Positions 7,990 to 16,823 of a stretch of 64,000 bases of DNA are shown piece after piece; positions within the stretch are counted from its first letter, which is position 1; every line of letters begins with the position of its first letter. Both the position numbers and the translations under genes were made by a program. The notes beneath the pieces are model-generated. The model worked only from the letters and a program-made list of their open reading frames with translations, searched no databases and was not told the origin of the DNA. The DNA lies in assembly GCF_022370835.2 (NCBI RefSeq), contig NZ_CP092365.1, positions 3,348,001 through 3,412,000 of the forward strand. Reading direction: 5' to 3'. This DNA comes from Mycolicibacillus parakoreensis. Lineage in GTDB: Bacteria; Actinomycetota; Actinomycetes; Mycobacteriales; Mycobacteriaceae.

Positions 7990-8525
7990 CGCGGCTCGAT
8001 CCCGGCGTCGAGGTCGTCGGGGCGGCTGGTGTCGAACGGGCCGGTGTACGGCGGTGCCAGCGGGGCCAGCGCGGCGCGCAGCCCGCGGTGGTTGCGCGCC
8101 CAGGCCTGGGCGTTGCGGTTGTGGCTGAGCCGCAGCCCGATCCCGGTGCGCCCGCGCGGCACCCCGGTGAGCTCGCCGAGGGTGCGCGCCGAGGTCCATT
8201 TGGGCGGGTCCTTGGCCCGGTTCGGCGCCGGCGGGTAGAGCCCGACGATGTCGGCGACCGGGAACATCTCGGTGCCCTGGCGCAGCGTGTCGGCGGTGAG
8301 TTCCACCCGGGTGTGGATCCGCGCGGCCTTGACCTGCACCGCCAGCATCCCGGTCACCACCACCAGGAAGGTCAGCGGCACCAGCGGCTGATAGCCGTAG
8401 CCGCTGGAGACCTGGATCCACAGCATCGTGCCGGCGGCCAGCGGCCCGAGCAGCACCCACAGCCAACTGGCGCCGCTCTCGTAGAACAGCGCGCCCGACG
8501 CGGGTCCGGAAGCTTCGGTGGTCAT
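7986..8525 (-). CDS. membrane protein downstream of hemB (Rv0513-like, DUF3093-type)
   Basis: This 179-residue protein has two membrane helices (WLWVLLGPLAAGTMLWIQV and PLTFLVVVTGMLAVQVKA) followed by a soluble domain of about 110 residues with LTADTLRQGTEMFPVADIVGL, TSARTLGELTGVPRGRTGIG and a C-terminal NRNAQAWARNHRGLRAAL. The layout matches DUF3093-type proteins and, by position, Rv0513. It follows hemB by about 50 bp in the same direction and overlaps the next small membrane gene, so it is likely part of the haem transcription unit. Its role is not known. Confidence 0.8.
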   Translation of the reverse strand: MTTEASGPASGALFYESGASWLWVLLGPLAAGTMLWIQVSSGYGYQPLVPLTFLVVVTGMLAVQVKAARIHTRVELTADTLRQGTEMFPVADIVGLYPPAPNRAKDPPKWTSARTLGELTGVPRGRTGIGLRLSHNRNAQAWARNHRGLRAALAPLAPPYTGPFDTSRPDDLDAGIEPR

Positions 8526-8577
8526 CGCCAGCCAGGGTAGCCGGTGGCACCGGCGGCGCGGGGCGTGTGCCCGGCGC

Positions 8578-9561
8578 TCAGACCAGCCAACGGGCCGCCT
8601 CGGTGGCCCAGTAGCTCAACACCAGATCGGCGCCGGCCCGGCGGATGCTGATCAACGATTCCAGCACCGCCGCACGCCGCTCGATCCAGCCCGCGGCGGC
8701 GGCCGCGGCGATCATCGCGTACTCCCCCGACACCTGGTAGGCGGCGAGCGGCACCGCCGAGCGCGCCGCCGCGGCGGCGACCACGTCGAGGTAGCCCAGC
8801 GCGGGTTTGACCATCACCATGTCCGCGCCCTCGTCGAGGTCGAGGTCCACCTCGCGCAGCGCCTCGCGGACGTTGCCCGGCTCCTGCTGGTAGGTGCGGC
8901 GGTCGCCCTGCAGGCTCGAGCCCACCGCGTCGCGGAACGGCCCGTAGAACGCCGAGGCGAACTTCGCGGCGTAGGCCAGGATCACCGTCTGGTGGTGCCC
9001 GGCGGCGTCGAGCCCGTCACGGATCGCGGCGACCTGGCCGTCCATCATGCCGCTCGGGGAGACGACGTGGGCGCCCGCCTCGGCCTGGGCGACGGCCAGA
9101 CGCACGTACTCGGCGAGCGTGGCGTCGTTGTCGATGCCGCCGCGCTCGTCGAGCACCCCGCAGTGCCCGTGGTCGGTGAACTCGTCGAGGCAGGTGTCGG
9201 CCATCAGCACGGTCGCCGCGCCGAGGTCGGCGGCCAGGTCGCGCAGCGCCGCGTTGAGGACGCCGTGCGGGTGCGCGCCCACCGATCCGGTGGCGTCCTT
9301 GTCGGCCTCGCACGGCACCCCGAACAGCATCAGCCCGCCCACCCCGGCGGCCACCGCGTCGGCGGCGGCGCGGCGCAGCGACTCCCGGGTGTGTTGCACC
9401 ACCCCGGGCATCGACGCGATCGGGCGCGGCTCGGTGATCGAGTCGGCGACGAACAGCGGCAGCACCAGCTGACGCGGCTGCAGCGTCGTCTCGGCGACCA
9501 GCCGCCGCAGCGCCGGGGTCGAGCGCAGCCGACGCGGACGCTGTCGCGGGAAACCGCTCAT
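8578..9561 (-). CDS. hemB: delta-aminolevulinic acid dehydratase (porphobilinogen synthase)
   Basis: HemB condenses two 5-aminolevulinate molecules to porphobilinogen, the second committed step of haem synthesis. The 327-residue protein has LPLFVAD and IASMPGV at the N-terminus, the metal/active-site segment MADTCLDEFTDHGHCGVL, SPSGMMDGQV, the first active-site lysine in AYAAKFASAFYGPFRDA and the Schiff-base lysine in VMVKPALGYLD. The metal site DTCLDE keeps only some of the cysteines of zinc enzymes, so Mg2+ or mixed metal use is possible. It follows hemD by 8 bp in the haem operon. Confidence 0.97.
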   Translation of the reverse strand: MSGFPRQRPRRLRSTPALRRLVAETTLQPRQLVLPLFVADSITEPRPIASMPGVVQHTRESLRRAAADAVAAGVGGLMLFGVPCEADKDATGSVGAHPHGVLNAALRDLAADLGAATVLMADTCLDEFTDHGHCGVLDERGGIDNDATLAEYVRLAVAQAEAGAHVVSPSGMMDGQVAAIRDGLDAAGHHQTVILAYAAKFASAFYGPFRDAVGSSLQGDRRTYQQEPGNVREALREVDLDLDEGADMVMVKPALGYLDVVAAAAARSAVPLAAYQVSGEYAMIAAAAAAGWIERRAAVLESLISIRRAGADLVLSYWATEAARWLV

Positions 9562-9569
9562 CTCACCCG

Positions 9570-11324
9570 CTAGCGCCGCCGGGTCTTCTTGCGCGGCGGC
9601 GGCAACGCCCCCTCGGCGCGCAGCCGGGCGGCGTGCTCGGCCAGCGCGTCGACCAGCGGACCCACCGCGGCGGTCTCCGGGCGCACGTCGACGCGCAGCC
9701 CGAACTCGGCGGCGGTCTCGGCGGTCTTCGGCCCGATGCAGCTCACGATGGTGCGCGCATGCGGCTTGCCGGCGATGCCGACGAGGTTGCGCACCGTGGA
9801 GCTCGAGGTGAAGCAGACCGCGTCGAACCCGCCGGTCTTGATCATCTCGCGGGTGGCCGCCGGCGGCGGCGCGGCGCGCACCGTGCGGTAGGCGGTGACG
9901 TCCTCGATCTCCCAGCCGCGCTCCCGCAGCCCCTCGGCGAGGGTCTCGGTGGCGATGTCGGCGCGCGGCAGCAGCACCCGGTTCACCGGGTCGAACACGT
10001 CGTCGTAGGGCGGGAACTCCTCGAGCAGCCCCAGCGAGGACTGCTCGCCGGCCGGCACCATCTCCGGTTCGATGCCGAAGGCGCGCACCCGGTCGGCGGT
10101 CGCCTCGCCCACACAGGCGATCTTGACCCCGGAGAACGCGCGGGCGTCGAGGCCGAACTCGCTGAACTTCTCCCACACCGCGCGCACGGCGTTGGTGGAG
10201 GTGAACACCAACCACTGGTAGCGCCCGTCGACCAGGCCCTTGACCGCCCGCTCCATCTGGGCGGGGCTGCGCGGCGGCTCCACGGCGATGGTGGGCACCT
10301 CGATCGGCAGCGCCCCGTAGGTGATCAGCCGGTCGCTCATCTCGCCGGCCTGGTCCTTGGTGCGCGGCACCAGCACCGTCCAGCCGTACAGCGCCCGGCT
10401 CTCCCACCAGTTCAGCTTGGCCCGGTTGTTGACGGTCTTGCCGATGGTGACCACCAGCGGACCGCTCTGCGGCGTCCCGGCCGCCGCGGTCTGCTCGGCC
10501 AGCTCGGTGCCGGCGAACACGTTCTGCTCGGTCAGCCCGTGCAGGGTGGACTCCACCGACCGCTGCGAGCAGGTGGTGCCGACCGCGGTCACCACACACG
10601 GGGTCTGCTCGGTGAGCCCGTAGTCGATCAGGGTGCTCGCCGCGTCCGGCAGATGCGAGGCGGTGGCCTGCAGGATCAGCGGGCCCGGCGCGGCGGCCAG
10701 CGCCGCCCAGTCCACGTCGCCGCGCACGTCGGCGACGGTGTGCGAGGACCCCAGCGGCAGCCCCGCGTAGGTGGGCACCGCGATCGCCGGGGGCAGGCCC
10801 GGCACGATCTCGAACGTCAGGTTGGTCCGCGCGACCGTGGTGACCTCGGTGACCACCGGGTCCACCGACAGCGGGTCACCGGCGACCAGCCGCACCACGT
10901 CGTCGCCGGCGCGGGCCGCGGCCACCAGCGTCTTGGCCACCTCGGCGGGCCCGCCCAGCGCGGGGCGGACGTCGGCGCCGCAGGGCGCCTCGGCGTTCCG
11001 GGCGGCCCGGGTGCCCGCCGCCTTGTCCTTGCCGGCCGGCGCGCCCCGCGCGTCCCTGGCGTCTTGGGCGTCCCTGGCGTCCTTGGCGTCCCTGGCGTCC
11101 TTGGCGTCCTCCGCGGGCGCGGCGATCGGCGCCGGCGGCAGGTCGATGCCGACCAGCGCCAGGATCGACTCGGGCACGTCGGGGTCGGTGAACACCACGG
11201 CGGCACGTGCCAGTGCCGCACGGGCCCGCGTGGTCAGCAGCCCCGGGTCGCCCGGGCCCGCACCGACGAACACGATCCGGCCCGGCTTGGGTTTACGGCC
11301 TCGCGTACTCACTTGGCGAGCCAT
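9570..11324 (-). CDS. hemD: uroporphyrinogen-III methyltransferase-like/uroporphyrinogen-III synthase fusion
   Basis: This 584-residue protein joins an N-terminal tetrapyrrole-methylase-like domain (GRIVFVGAGPGDPGLLTTRA, then a divergent RLVAGDPLSVDPV) to a C-terminal HemD domain (from about residue 315, VLVPRTKDQAGEMSDRL, then VFTSTNAVRAV and CFTSSSTVRNLVGI). HemD closes hydroxymethylbilane to uroporphyrinogen III; the degenerate methylase half may not methylate. A 9-bp DNA repeat adds an Ala-Lys/Arg-Asp spacer near residues 74-91. The first ATG has AGGAG almost touching it, so a GTG four codons in (VSTRGRK) is an alternative start. A lysine/arginine-rich tail ends the protein. Confidence 0.92.
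   Translation of the reverse strand: MARQVSTRGRKPKPGRIVFVGAGPGDPGLLTTRARAALARAAVVFTDPDVPESILALVGIDLPPAPIAAPAEDAKDARDAKDARDAQDARDARGAPAGKDKAAGTRAARNAEAPCGADVRPALGGPAEVAKTLVAAARAGDDVVRLVAGDPLSVDPVVTEVTTVARTNLTFEIVPGLPPAIAVPTYAGLPLGSSHTVADVRGDVDWAALAAAPGPLILQATASHLPDAASTLIDYGLTEQTPCVVTAVGTTCSQRSVESTLHGLTEQNVFAGTELAEQTAAAGTPQSGPLVVTIGKTVNNRAKLNWWESRALYGWTVLVPRTKDQAGEMSDRLITYGALPIEVPTIAVEPPRSPAQMERAVKGLVDGRYQWLVFTSTNAVRAVWEKFSEFGLDARAFSGVKIACVGEATADRVRAFGIEPEMVPAGEQSSLGLLEEFPPYDDVFDPVNRVLLPRADIATETLAEGLRERGWEIEDVTAYRTVRAAPPPAATREMIKTGGFDAVCFTSSSTVRNLVGIAGKPHARTIVSCIGPKTAETAAEFGLRVDVRPETAAVGPLVDALAEHAARLRAEGALPPPRKKTRRR
11052..11105. repeat. six 9-bp tandem repeats inside hemD
   Basis: Six units of GTCCYTGGC (one GTCTTGGGC) run in tandem within hemD. 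On the coding strand each unit encodes Ala-(Lys/Arg/Gln)-Asp, giving a charged spacer in the methylase-like half. Unit length is a multiple of three, so copy-number change keeps the reading frame. It is a minisatellite likely to vary between strains. Confidence 0.85.
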
Positions 11325-11358
11325 CTCCTAACTCCATGTCTCCTCGCGCGCGGTGCCC

Positions 11359-12285
11359 TTACCGCGCGTCCGCCATGAGCTCGCGCGCCCCGAGTTCGAA
11401 CAACTCCGCGGCCACCGAGAGCCCCAGCTCCCGGGCCCGCCCCGGAGTGTCGACCCCGGACGCGCGGATCACGTCGGATCCATCCAGCGCCGCCACGCAG
11501 CTGCGCAGCGACAGCTCTTCGAAGACCCGGCCGTCCTCATCGATGGACTCGACCATGTCGGCGATCGCGCCCACCGGTGCGGAACAACCCGCCTCCAGTT
11601 CGGCGAGCAGGGACCGCTCGGCGGTGACCTCGGCGCGGGTGTCGGCATCGTCGAGCGTCGCCAACAGCGCCGTCAGCTCGGTGTCCTCGGCGCGGCACTC
11701 CACGGCGAGGGCACCCTGAGCCGGCGCGGGCAGCACCTGCACCGGCTCCAGCGTCTCGGTGACCTCGTCGAGGCGCCCGATCCGGGCCATGCCCGCCCGG
11801 GCTACCACAATCGCGTCGAGCTCACCGCTGCTGACCCTGTTCAACCTCGTAACCAGGTTGCCTCGCAGGGGGCGGATTTCCAAACCGAGACCCAGTGCTC
11901 TAAGCTGTGCGGCCCGTCGCGGGGCCGAGGTGCCCACCACCGAGCCGGTCGGCAACGCCCCGAGCACCAGCCCGTCGCGGGCGATGAGCACGTCGCGGGG
12001 GTCTTCGCGGCGCGGGACCGCCGGCAGGGCGAAGCGCGGATCGACCTCGGTGGGCAGGTCCTTGTGGGAGTGCACCGCGGCGTCGACCCGGCCGTCGAGG
12101 ATGGCCTCGCGCAGCTCGGCGGTGAACACCCCGACCCCGATCGTGCCGACCGGCTGCATCGACTGGTCGCCCTTGGTGTTGATGACCACCAGCTCGACCT
12201 CGTGGCCGGCGGCGGTCAGTGCGTCGCGGACACTGTTGGCCTGGGTGGTGGCCAGCAGACTGCCCCGGGTCCCTAACCGGATCAT
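11359..12285 (-). CDS. hemC: porphobilinogen deaminase (hydroxymethylbilane synthase)
   Basis: HemC polymerises four porphobilinogens into hydroxymethylbilane. The 308-residue protein opens with [15 protein letters not shown], has [18 protein letters not shown] and HSHKDLPTE, the aspartate-bearing [10 protein letters not shown], phosphate-binding arginines in [11 protein letters not shown] and [14 protein letters not shown], and the dipyrromethane-cofactor cysteine in [11 protein letters not shown]. Length is normal. It lies between hemA and hemD, 27 bp and 34 bp from each, in the same direction. Confidence 0.97.
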   Translation of the reverse strand: MIRLGTRGSLLATTQANSVRDALTAAGHEVELVVINTKGDQSMQPVGTIGVGVFTAELREAILDGRVDAAVHSHKDLPTEVDPRFALPAVPRREDPRDVLIARDGLVLGALPTGSVVGTSAPRRAAQLRALGLGLEIRPLRGNLVTRLNRVSSGELDAIVVARAGMARIGRLDEVTETLEPVQVLPAPAQGALAVECRAEDTELTALLATLDDADTRAEVTAERSLLAELEAGCSAPVGAIADMVESIDEDGRVFEELSLRSCVAALDGSDVIRASGVDTPGRARELGLSVAAELFELGARELMADAR

Positions 12286-12312
12286 TGCGCCCTATTTCGG
12301 TGTTGCTCGGCG

Positions 12313-13686
12313 TTAGTCGGCGGACCGCGTTTCGGTACCGCCCTCGAATTCAGTGGGTACGGTCGGCAGCTCGCCGGCGCTGGCCAGCGCGTCGGCGACC
12401 TGCGGGTTGAGCTCGAACAGTTCGCGCAGCGCCTCGGCGTAGCTGTCCCCGCCCGGCGAGCCGGCCAACTGTTTGACGCGCACGGTCGGGGCGTGCAGCA
12501 GCTTGTCGACGACGCGGCGCACGGTGCGCGACACCTCGTCGCGGTGGGTGCTGTCCAGGCCCGGCAGGCGTCGCTCCAGCCGCATCATCTCGGCCTCGAC
12601 GACCTCGGCGGCGCGCTGCCGCAGCGCGGTCACCGTCGGGGTGACCTCGGCCATGCGCTGGCCGGTCAGATAGGTGGCCACCTCGGTGCCGACGATCCGG
12701 CGGGCGGCCTCGGTGTCGGCCGCGGCCGCCCGCGCCGACGGCTCGCGCTGCACCCGCTCCATGTCGACGACGACGACCCCGGGCAGGCCGGCCACCGCCG
12801 GGTCGACGTCGCGCGGCATCCCCAGGTCGCAGATGACCAGCGGGCCGGTGGCCGCACCGCGGTCGGTGTCGGCCAGCGCGTGGTGCACGTCGGCCAGCGA
12901 GACCACCGGGCCGACCGCACCGGTGCAGCTGACCACGACGTCGGCGGCGCCCAGCGCCGCGGCGATCTGGTCGAGGTCGCCGACGTCGGCGCCGACCGTG
13001 GCCGCACCGATCTTGTCGACCAGGCGCTCGGCACGCTCGTGGGACCGGTTGAGCACGTGGATGCGGCCGATCCCGGCGCGGGTCAGGTGGGCGACGGTCA
13101 GCGCGCCCATCGAGCCGGCCCCGATCACCACCGCGGTCTTGCCGGCCAGCCCGCCGAGGTGGTCCTCGGCGACGCCGAGGGCGACCGAGACCACCGAGGC
13201 GCCGGCGGCGTCGATGGCGGTCTCGGAGTGCACCCGTTTGCCGACCGCCAGCGCCCGCTGGGCCAGCTCGTGCAGCACCCGCCCGACGGTCCGGTTGCTC
13301 TCGGCCAGCGCGTAGGCGCGCCGGACCTGCCCGAGCACCTGCTGTTCGCCGACCACCGCGGAGTCCAGGCCGCTGGCGACCGCGAACAGATGCTGGACGG
13401 CGGCTTCGCTGTAGCGCACGTAGGCGTACTGGGTCAGCGCCCCGACGGCCATCCCGGAGTGCTCGGCGAGGACCTCGCCGATCACCGCCAGCCCGCCGTG
13501 GAAGGCGTCGACGACGGCGTAGACCTCGACCCGGTTGCAGGTCGACAACACCATCGCCTCGCTGACCAGCGGGGACTGCAACATCCGGTCGACGATTTTG
13601 ACCTGGTCGGATTCGTCGGTGCTCAGCTGTTCGAGCACCGCGACCGGCGCGCTGCGGTGGGACACCCCGAAGAGCAGGACGCTCAC
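12313..13686 (-). CDS. hemA: glutamyl-tRNA reductase
   Basis: HemA reduces glutamyl-tRNA(Glu) to glutamate-1-semialdehyde with NADPH, the entry step of the C5 haem pathway. The 457-residue protein has [20 protein letters not shown], the catalytic cysteine in [33 protein letters not shown], a Rossmann motif [13 protein letters not shown], and a C-terminal dimer domain. The GTG start at 13686 matches the family N-terminus; an open extension upstream of it has no support. HemA leads the haem operon. The N-terminal segment is where haem-dependent regulation usually acts. Confidence 0.96.
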   Translation of the reverse strand: MSVLLFGVSHRSAPVAVLEQLSTDESDQVKIVDRMLQSPLVSEAMVLSTCNRVEVYAVVDAFHGGLAVIGEVLAEHSGMAVGALTQYAYVRYSEAAVQHLFAVASGLDSAVVGEQQVLGQVRRAYALAESNRTVGRVLHELAQRALAVGKRVHSETAIDAAGASVVSVALGVAEDHLGGLAGKTAVVIGAGSMGALTVAHLTRAGIGRIHVLNRSHERAERLVDKIGAATVGADVGDLDQIAAALGAADVVVSCTGAVGPVVSLADVHHALADTDRGAATGPLVICDLGMPRDVDPAVAGLPGVVVVDMERVQREPSARAAAADTEAARRIVGTEVATYLTGQRMAEVTPTVTALRQRAAEVVEAEMMRLERRLPGLDSTHRDEVSRTVRRVVDKLLHAPTVRVKQLAGSPGGDSYAEALRELFELNPQVADALASAGELPTVPTEFEGGTETRSAD

Positions 13687-13798
13687 GGCTGCTTCACCTG
13701 GCCTGCTCCCTTGCACTCACCGGTGACAAAACTGACCTCCACGGTAAAGGTTTACCAGTTAGGCCACCAAATTTGCCGACAACCCCGGGTGCGGGCGG

Positions 13799-14056
13799 CT
13801 ATCGGCCCAGGTCGGCCCGCAGCCGGGGTTCGTCGATCTCCCAGTAGCTGTGTTCGCGACCGTCGAGCAGGATCACCGGCAGCCGGTCGCCGTACTCGGC
13901 GCGCAGCCCGGGCTCGCCGCCCGCCGCGGCGGCGTCGACGTCGGTGGCGAGCAGGGTGAAGCCCAGTTCGGCGGCGAGTTCGGCGAGCCGGGCCTGCGCG
14001 CGCACACACATCGCGCACCCTTGGCGGGTCAGCAACTGCACCTCATGGCCGGTCAC
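13799..14056 (-). CDS. glutaredoxin-like thioredoxin-fold protein (Rv0508-like)
   Basis: This 85-residue protein has a thioredoxin fold with a vicinal CxxC motif, CAMC, near residues 13-16 ([17 protein letters not shown]), a cis-proline segment [17 protein letters not shown] and a C-terminal helix. It belongs to the glutaredoxin-like/DUF836 group that reduces disulfides; the partner is unknown and mycobacteria use mycothiol rather than glutathione. A GTG start is used. It lies upstream of hemA in the same direction and diverges from the SerB-type phosphatase. Confidence 0.85.
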   Translation of the reverse strand: MTGHEVQLLTRQGCAMCVRAQARLAELAAELGFTLLATDVDAAAAGGEPGLRAEYGDRLPVILLDGREHSYWEIDEPRLRADLGR

Positions 14057-14153
14057 CTCCCCAGTGTGGCACCGGTCGCGTCGCCGCCGCCAACGCCGCG
14101 CGCCGGATAAAGTTGAACCGGCACCGGCGTCGACCGACGGAAGGAGGCGGGTG

Positions 14154-15035
14154 ATGGCCGCTCCCGAGCAGGACAGCGCTGCCGGGAACGCCAGCGCCGA
14201 ACGGGCGCTGGTCGACCTGACCACCGGCTCCGGGGACCCCGGCGCGCAGGGCGCCGCCGGCGAGGCGCCGGTCGATCTGACCGCCGCCGCGTTCTTCGAC
14301 GTCGACAACACCCTGGTGCAGGGCTCGTCGATGGTGCACTTCGGCCGCGGGCTGGCCGCCCGCAAGTTCTTCACCTACGGCGACGTGGTGCGCTTCCTCT
14401 ACGCCCACGCCAAGTTCCAGCTCACCGGCTGGGAGAACAGCGACGACGTGGCCGCCGGGCGGCGCAAGGCGCTGGCGTTCATCGAGGGCCGCACCACCGC
14501 GGAGCTCGCCGAGCTGGGCGAGGAGATCTACGACGAGCAGATCGCCGACCGGATCTGGCCGGGCACCCGGGACTTGGCCCAGATGCACCTCGACGCCGGC
14601 CAGCAGGTGTGGCTGGTCACCGCGACCCCCTACGAGTTGGCGGCCACCATCGCCCGCCGGCTGGGGCTGACCGGCGCGCTGGGCACCGTCGCCGAATCGG
14701 TCGACGGGGTGTTCACCGGCCGGCTGGTCGGTGAGATCCTGCACGGCGCGGGCAAGGCGCACGCGGTGCGGTCGCTGGCGATCCGCGAGGGGCTCAACCT
14801 CAAACGCTGCACCGCCTACTCCGACAGCCACAACGACCTGCCGATGCTGTCGCTGGTGGGCACCGCGGTGGCGATCAACCCCGACGCCCGGCTGCGCGAC
14901 CTGGCCCGCAAACGCGGCTGGGAGATCCGCGACTTCCGCACCGCCCGCAAGGCGGCCCGCATCGGGGTGCCGTCGGCGTTGGCGCTGGGTGCGGCCGGCG
15001 GGGCGCTGGCCGCGGCCGCCTCCCGGCGGCACTGA
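14154..15035 (+). CDS. HAD-superfamily IB phosphatase (SerB1-like)
   Basis: This 293-residue HAD phosphatase has motif [14 protein letters not shown] near residue 50, a helical cap ([18 protein letters not shown]), motif II WLVTATP, a lysine in GKAHAVRSL and motif [14 protein letters not shown]. That set is shared by phosphoserine phosphatase-like enzymes and by HAD-IB acyl-phosphate/phospholipid phosphatases, so the SerB1 name (Rv0505c by position) does not prove phosphoserine activity. The C-terminus has a hydrophobic Ala-rich stretch ([16 protein letters not shown]) that may touch the membrane. AAGGAGG lies 6 nt before the ATG. Confidence 0.9.
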   Translation: MAAPEQDSAAGNASAERALVDLTTGSGDPGAQGAAGEAPVDLTAAAFFDVDNTLVQGSSMVHFGRGLAARKFFTYGDVVRFLYAHAKFQLTGWENSDDVAAGRRKALAFIEGRTTAELAELGEEIYDEQIADRIWPGTRDLAQMHLDAGQQVWLVTATPYELAATIARRLGLTGALGTVAESVDGVFTGRLVGEILHGAGKAHAVRSLAIREGLNLKRCTAYSDSHNDLPMLSLVGTAVAINPDARLRDLARKRGWEIRDFRTARKAARIGVPSALALGAAGGALAAAASRRH

Positions 15036-15124
15036 GCGGCGCCGCCCACGGCGCGCGGCCCGCTGGCCCCGCGGCGCGGTTGATAAGCTGCGCCCGCTGG
15101 CCACCAGCACAGACCCCCGACGAG

Positions 15125-15655
15125 ATGACGGCACCGACTATGGCAACGCAGCTGCAGACCGCCGATGGGATCATCGGCACCCACTACCGCTACCCCGATT
15201 ATTTCGAGGTGGGCCGCGAGAAGATCCGCGAGTTCGCCACCGCGGTCAAAGACACCCACGTGGCGCACTTCAGCGACGACGACGCCCGGGCGGCCGGCTA
15301 CGACGCGGTGGTGGCCCCGCTGACGTTCCTGGCGGTCGCCGGCCGGCGGGTGCAGTTGGAGATCTTCACCAAGTTCGACATCCCGATCAACATCGCGCGG
15401 GTGTTCCACCGCGACCAGAAGTTCAAGTTCCACCGCCCGCTGCTCGACGGCGACCGGCTGTACTTCGACACCTACCTCGATTCGGTGCTCGAGTCGCACG
15501 GCACGGTGATCACCGAGATCCGCAGCGAGGTCAGCGACGCCGACGGCAACCCGGTCATCACCAGCGTGGTCACCATGATCGGCGAGTCCTCCCGCCAGGA
15601 CTCCGACCCGGAGGCCACCGTCGCCGCGATCGCGGCGATGCGCGCCAAGAAATAG
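15125..15655 (+). CDS. HadA/HadC-like MaoC-type (hot-dog) dehydratase subunit (Rv0504c-like)
   Basis: This 176-residue hot-dog protein resembles the non-catalytic N-terminal subunits of the (3R)-hydroxyacyl-ACP dehydratases. Visible segments are [53 protein letters not shown] and [14 protein letters not shown]. It likely pairs with a catalytic HadB-like subunit encoded elsewhere, in fatty or mycolic acid elongation. Position and sequence match Rv0504c. An internal ATG at 15140 would fit the usual N-terminus equally well. The gene converges with the acyltransferase gene 17 bp downstream. Confidence 0.87.
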   Translation: MTAPTMATQLQTADGIIGTHYRYPDYFEVGREKIREFATAVKDTHVAHFSDDDARAAGYDAVVAPLTFLAVAGRRVQLEIFTKFDIPINIARVFHRDQKFKFHRPLLDGDRLYFDTYLDSVLESHGTVITEIRSEVSDADGNPVITSVVTMIGESSRQDSDPEATVAAIAAMRAKK

Positions 15656-15672
15656 CCCGCGCGGCCCGGCGC

Positions 15673-16728
15673 TCAGCCGAAGAACGGGTTGCGCCGGCCG
15701 GCCAGCAGCCGATACAGCGTCTGCTGGATGGTCTCGCGGACGTGGTCGGTCAGCTCGAAGGTGACCATCGGGTCGTCGGCCGCGCCCTCCTCGTAGTCGG
15801 CGGTGGGGATGGGCTCGCCGAACGCGATGTGCCACTTCGACGGCATCGGCAGCAGCCCGGCGGCCCCGGCCAGCGGGAACAGCGGGGTGATCGGGAAGTA
15901 CGGCAGCCCCAGCAGGCGGGCCACCACCTTCAGGTCGGCGACCATCGGGTAGATCTCCTCGGAGCCGACGATCGAGCACGGCACGATCGGCGCCTTGGTG
16001 CGCAGCGCCGCCGAGACGAATCCGCCGCGGCCGAACCGCTGCAGCTTGTAGCGGTCGTGGAACCGCTTGCCCAGCCCCTTGTAGCCCTCCGGGAACACCG
16101 CGGTCAGCTCGCCGGCCTCCAACAGCCGCTGCGCGTCGGCCGCGCACGCCATGGTGTGCCCGGCCATCCGGGCGCCCTGGCTGATCACCGGCAGGTCGAA
16201 GACCAGGTCGGCGGCGAGCAGCCGCAGGTTGCGGCGGGCGGGGTGTTCGTCGTGGACGGCGACCGAGGCCATCAGCCCGTCGACCGGCAGCACCCCGGCG
16301 TGGTTGGCCACCACCAGCGCCGCGCCGGTCTCGGGCAGGTTCTCCACCCCGGAGACCTCCACGCGGAACCAGGAGTGGAACCACGGCCGCAGCAGCGGCA
16401 GGATGACGTTCTCGTTGAAGTGCGGGTCGAAGCCGAACTCGTCGACCCGGTAGTCCCCGGCGACGCGGCGCCGCAGGAACTCCGCGACGGTGGAGATCCG
16501 CTGCGCCAACTCGCTGGGCGCGGCCACCGCGTCCTCGGCGTCGCGGTGGCGGTCGATCTCCCCGACCACCTCGGCGAGCTGATCGGGCGGGGGCCACTGG
16601 CCGGCGCGCGACAGCAGCGACGGGTGCTGGCGGGCCGCGTCGGCGCGTTGGGCGGCGCGCCGCTGCGCGGCCGACCGGCCCGAATCTGCGCGCAGCGGAA
16701 TGACTTTCGCCTTCCGGTCACCCGCCAC
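15673..16728 (-). CDS. lysophospholipid acyltransferase family protein (Rv0502-like)
   Basis: This 351-residue protein has the PlsC-type acyltransferase motifs: NHAGVLPVD (HX4D catalytic motif) near residue 146 and FPEGYKGLGKRF near 220, followed by VPCSIVGSEE. A basic, Ala-rich N-terminal extension of about 60 residues precedes the domain. It probably transfers acyl chains to a lysophospholipid or related lipid at the membrane; the exact acceptor is unknown. It is codirectional with the GalE2-like SDR upstream. By position it matches Rv0502. Confidence 0.88.
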   Translation of the reverse strand: MAGDRKAKVIPLRADSGRSAAQRRAAQRADAARQHPSLLSRAGQWPPPDQLAEVVGEIDRHRDAEDAVAAPSELAQRISTVAEFLRRRVAGDYRVDEFGFDPHFNENVILPLLRPWFHSWFRVEVSGVENLPETGAALVVANHAGVLPVDGLMASVAVHDEHPARRNLRLLAADLVFDLPVISQGARMAGHTMACAADAQRLLEAGELTAVFPEGYKGLGKRFHDRYKLQRFGRGGFVSAALRTKAPIVPCSIVGSEEIYPMVADLKVVARLLGLPYFPITPLFPLAGAAGLLPMPSKWHIAFGEPIPTADYEEGAADDPMVTFELTDHVRETIQQTLYRLLAGRRNPFFG

Positions 16729-16823
16729 GCGGATACCTCCCCGTTTCAGCCCGTTTCAGCCAGTGTTGGCTCGTCTCAGCCGGTGCGAACCGCTCTCACC
16801 CGTGTTGCCGACGACGCGACCGT

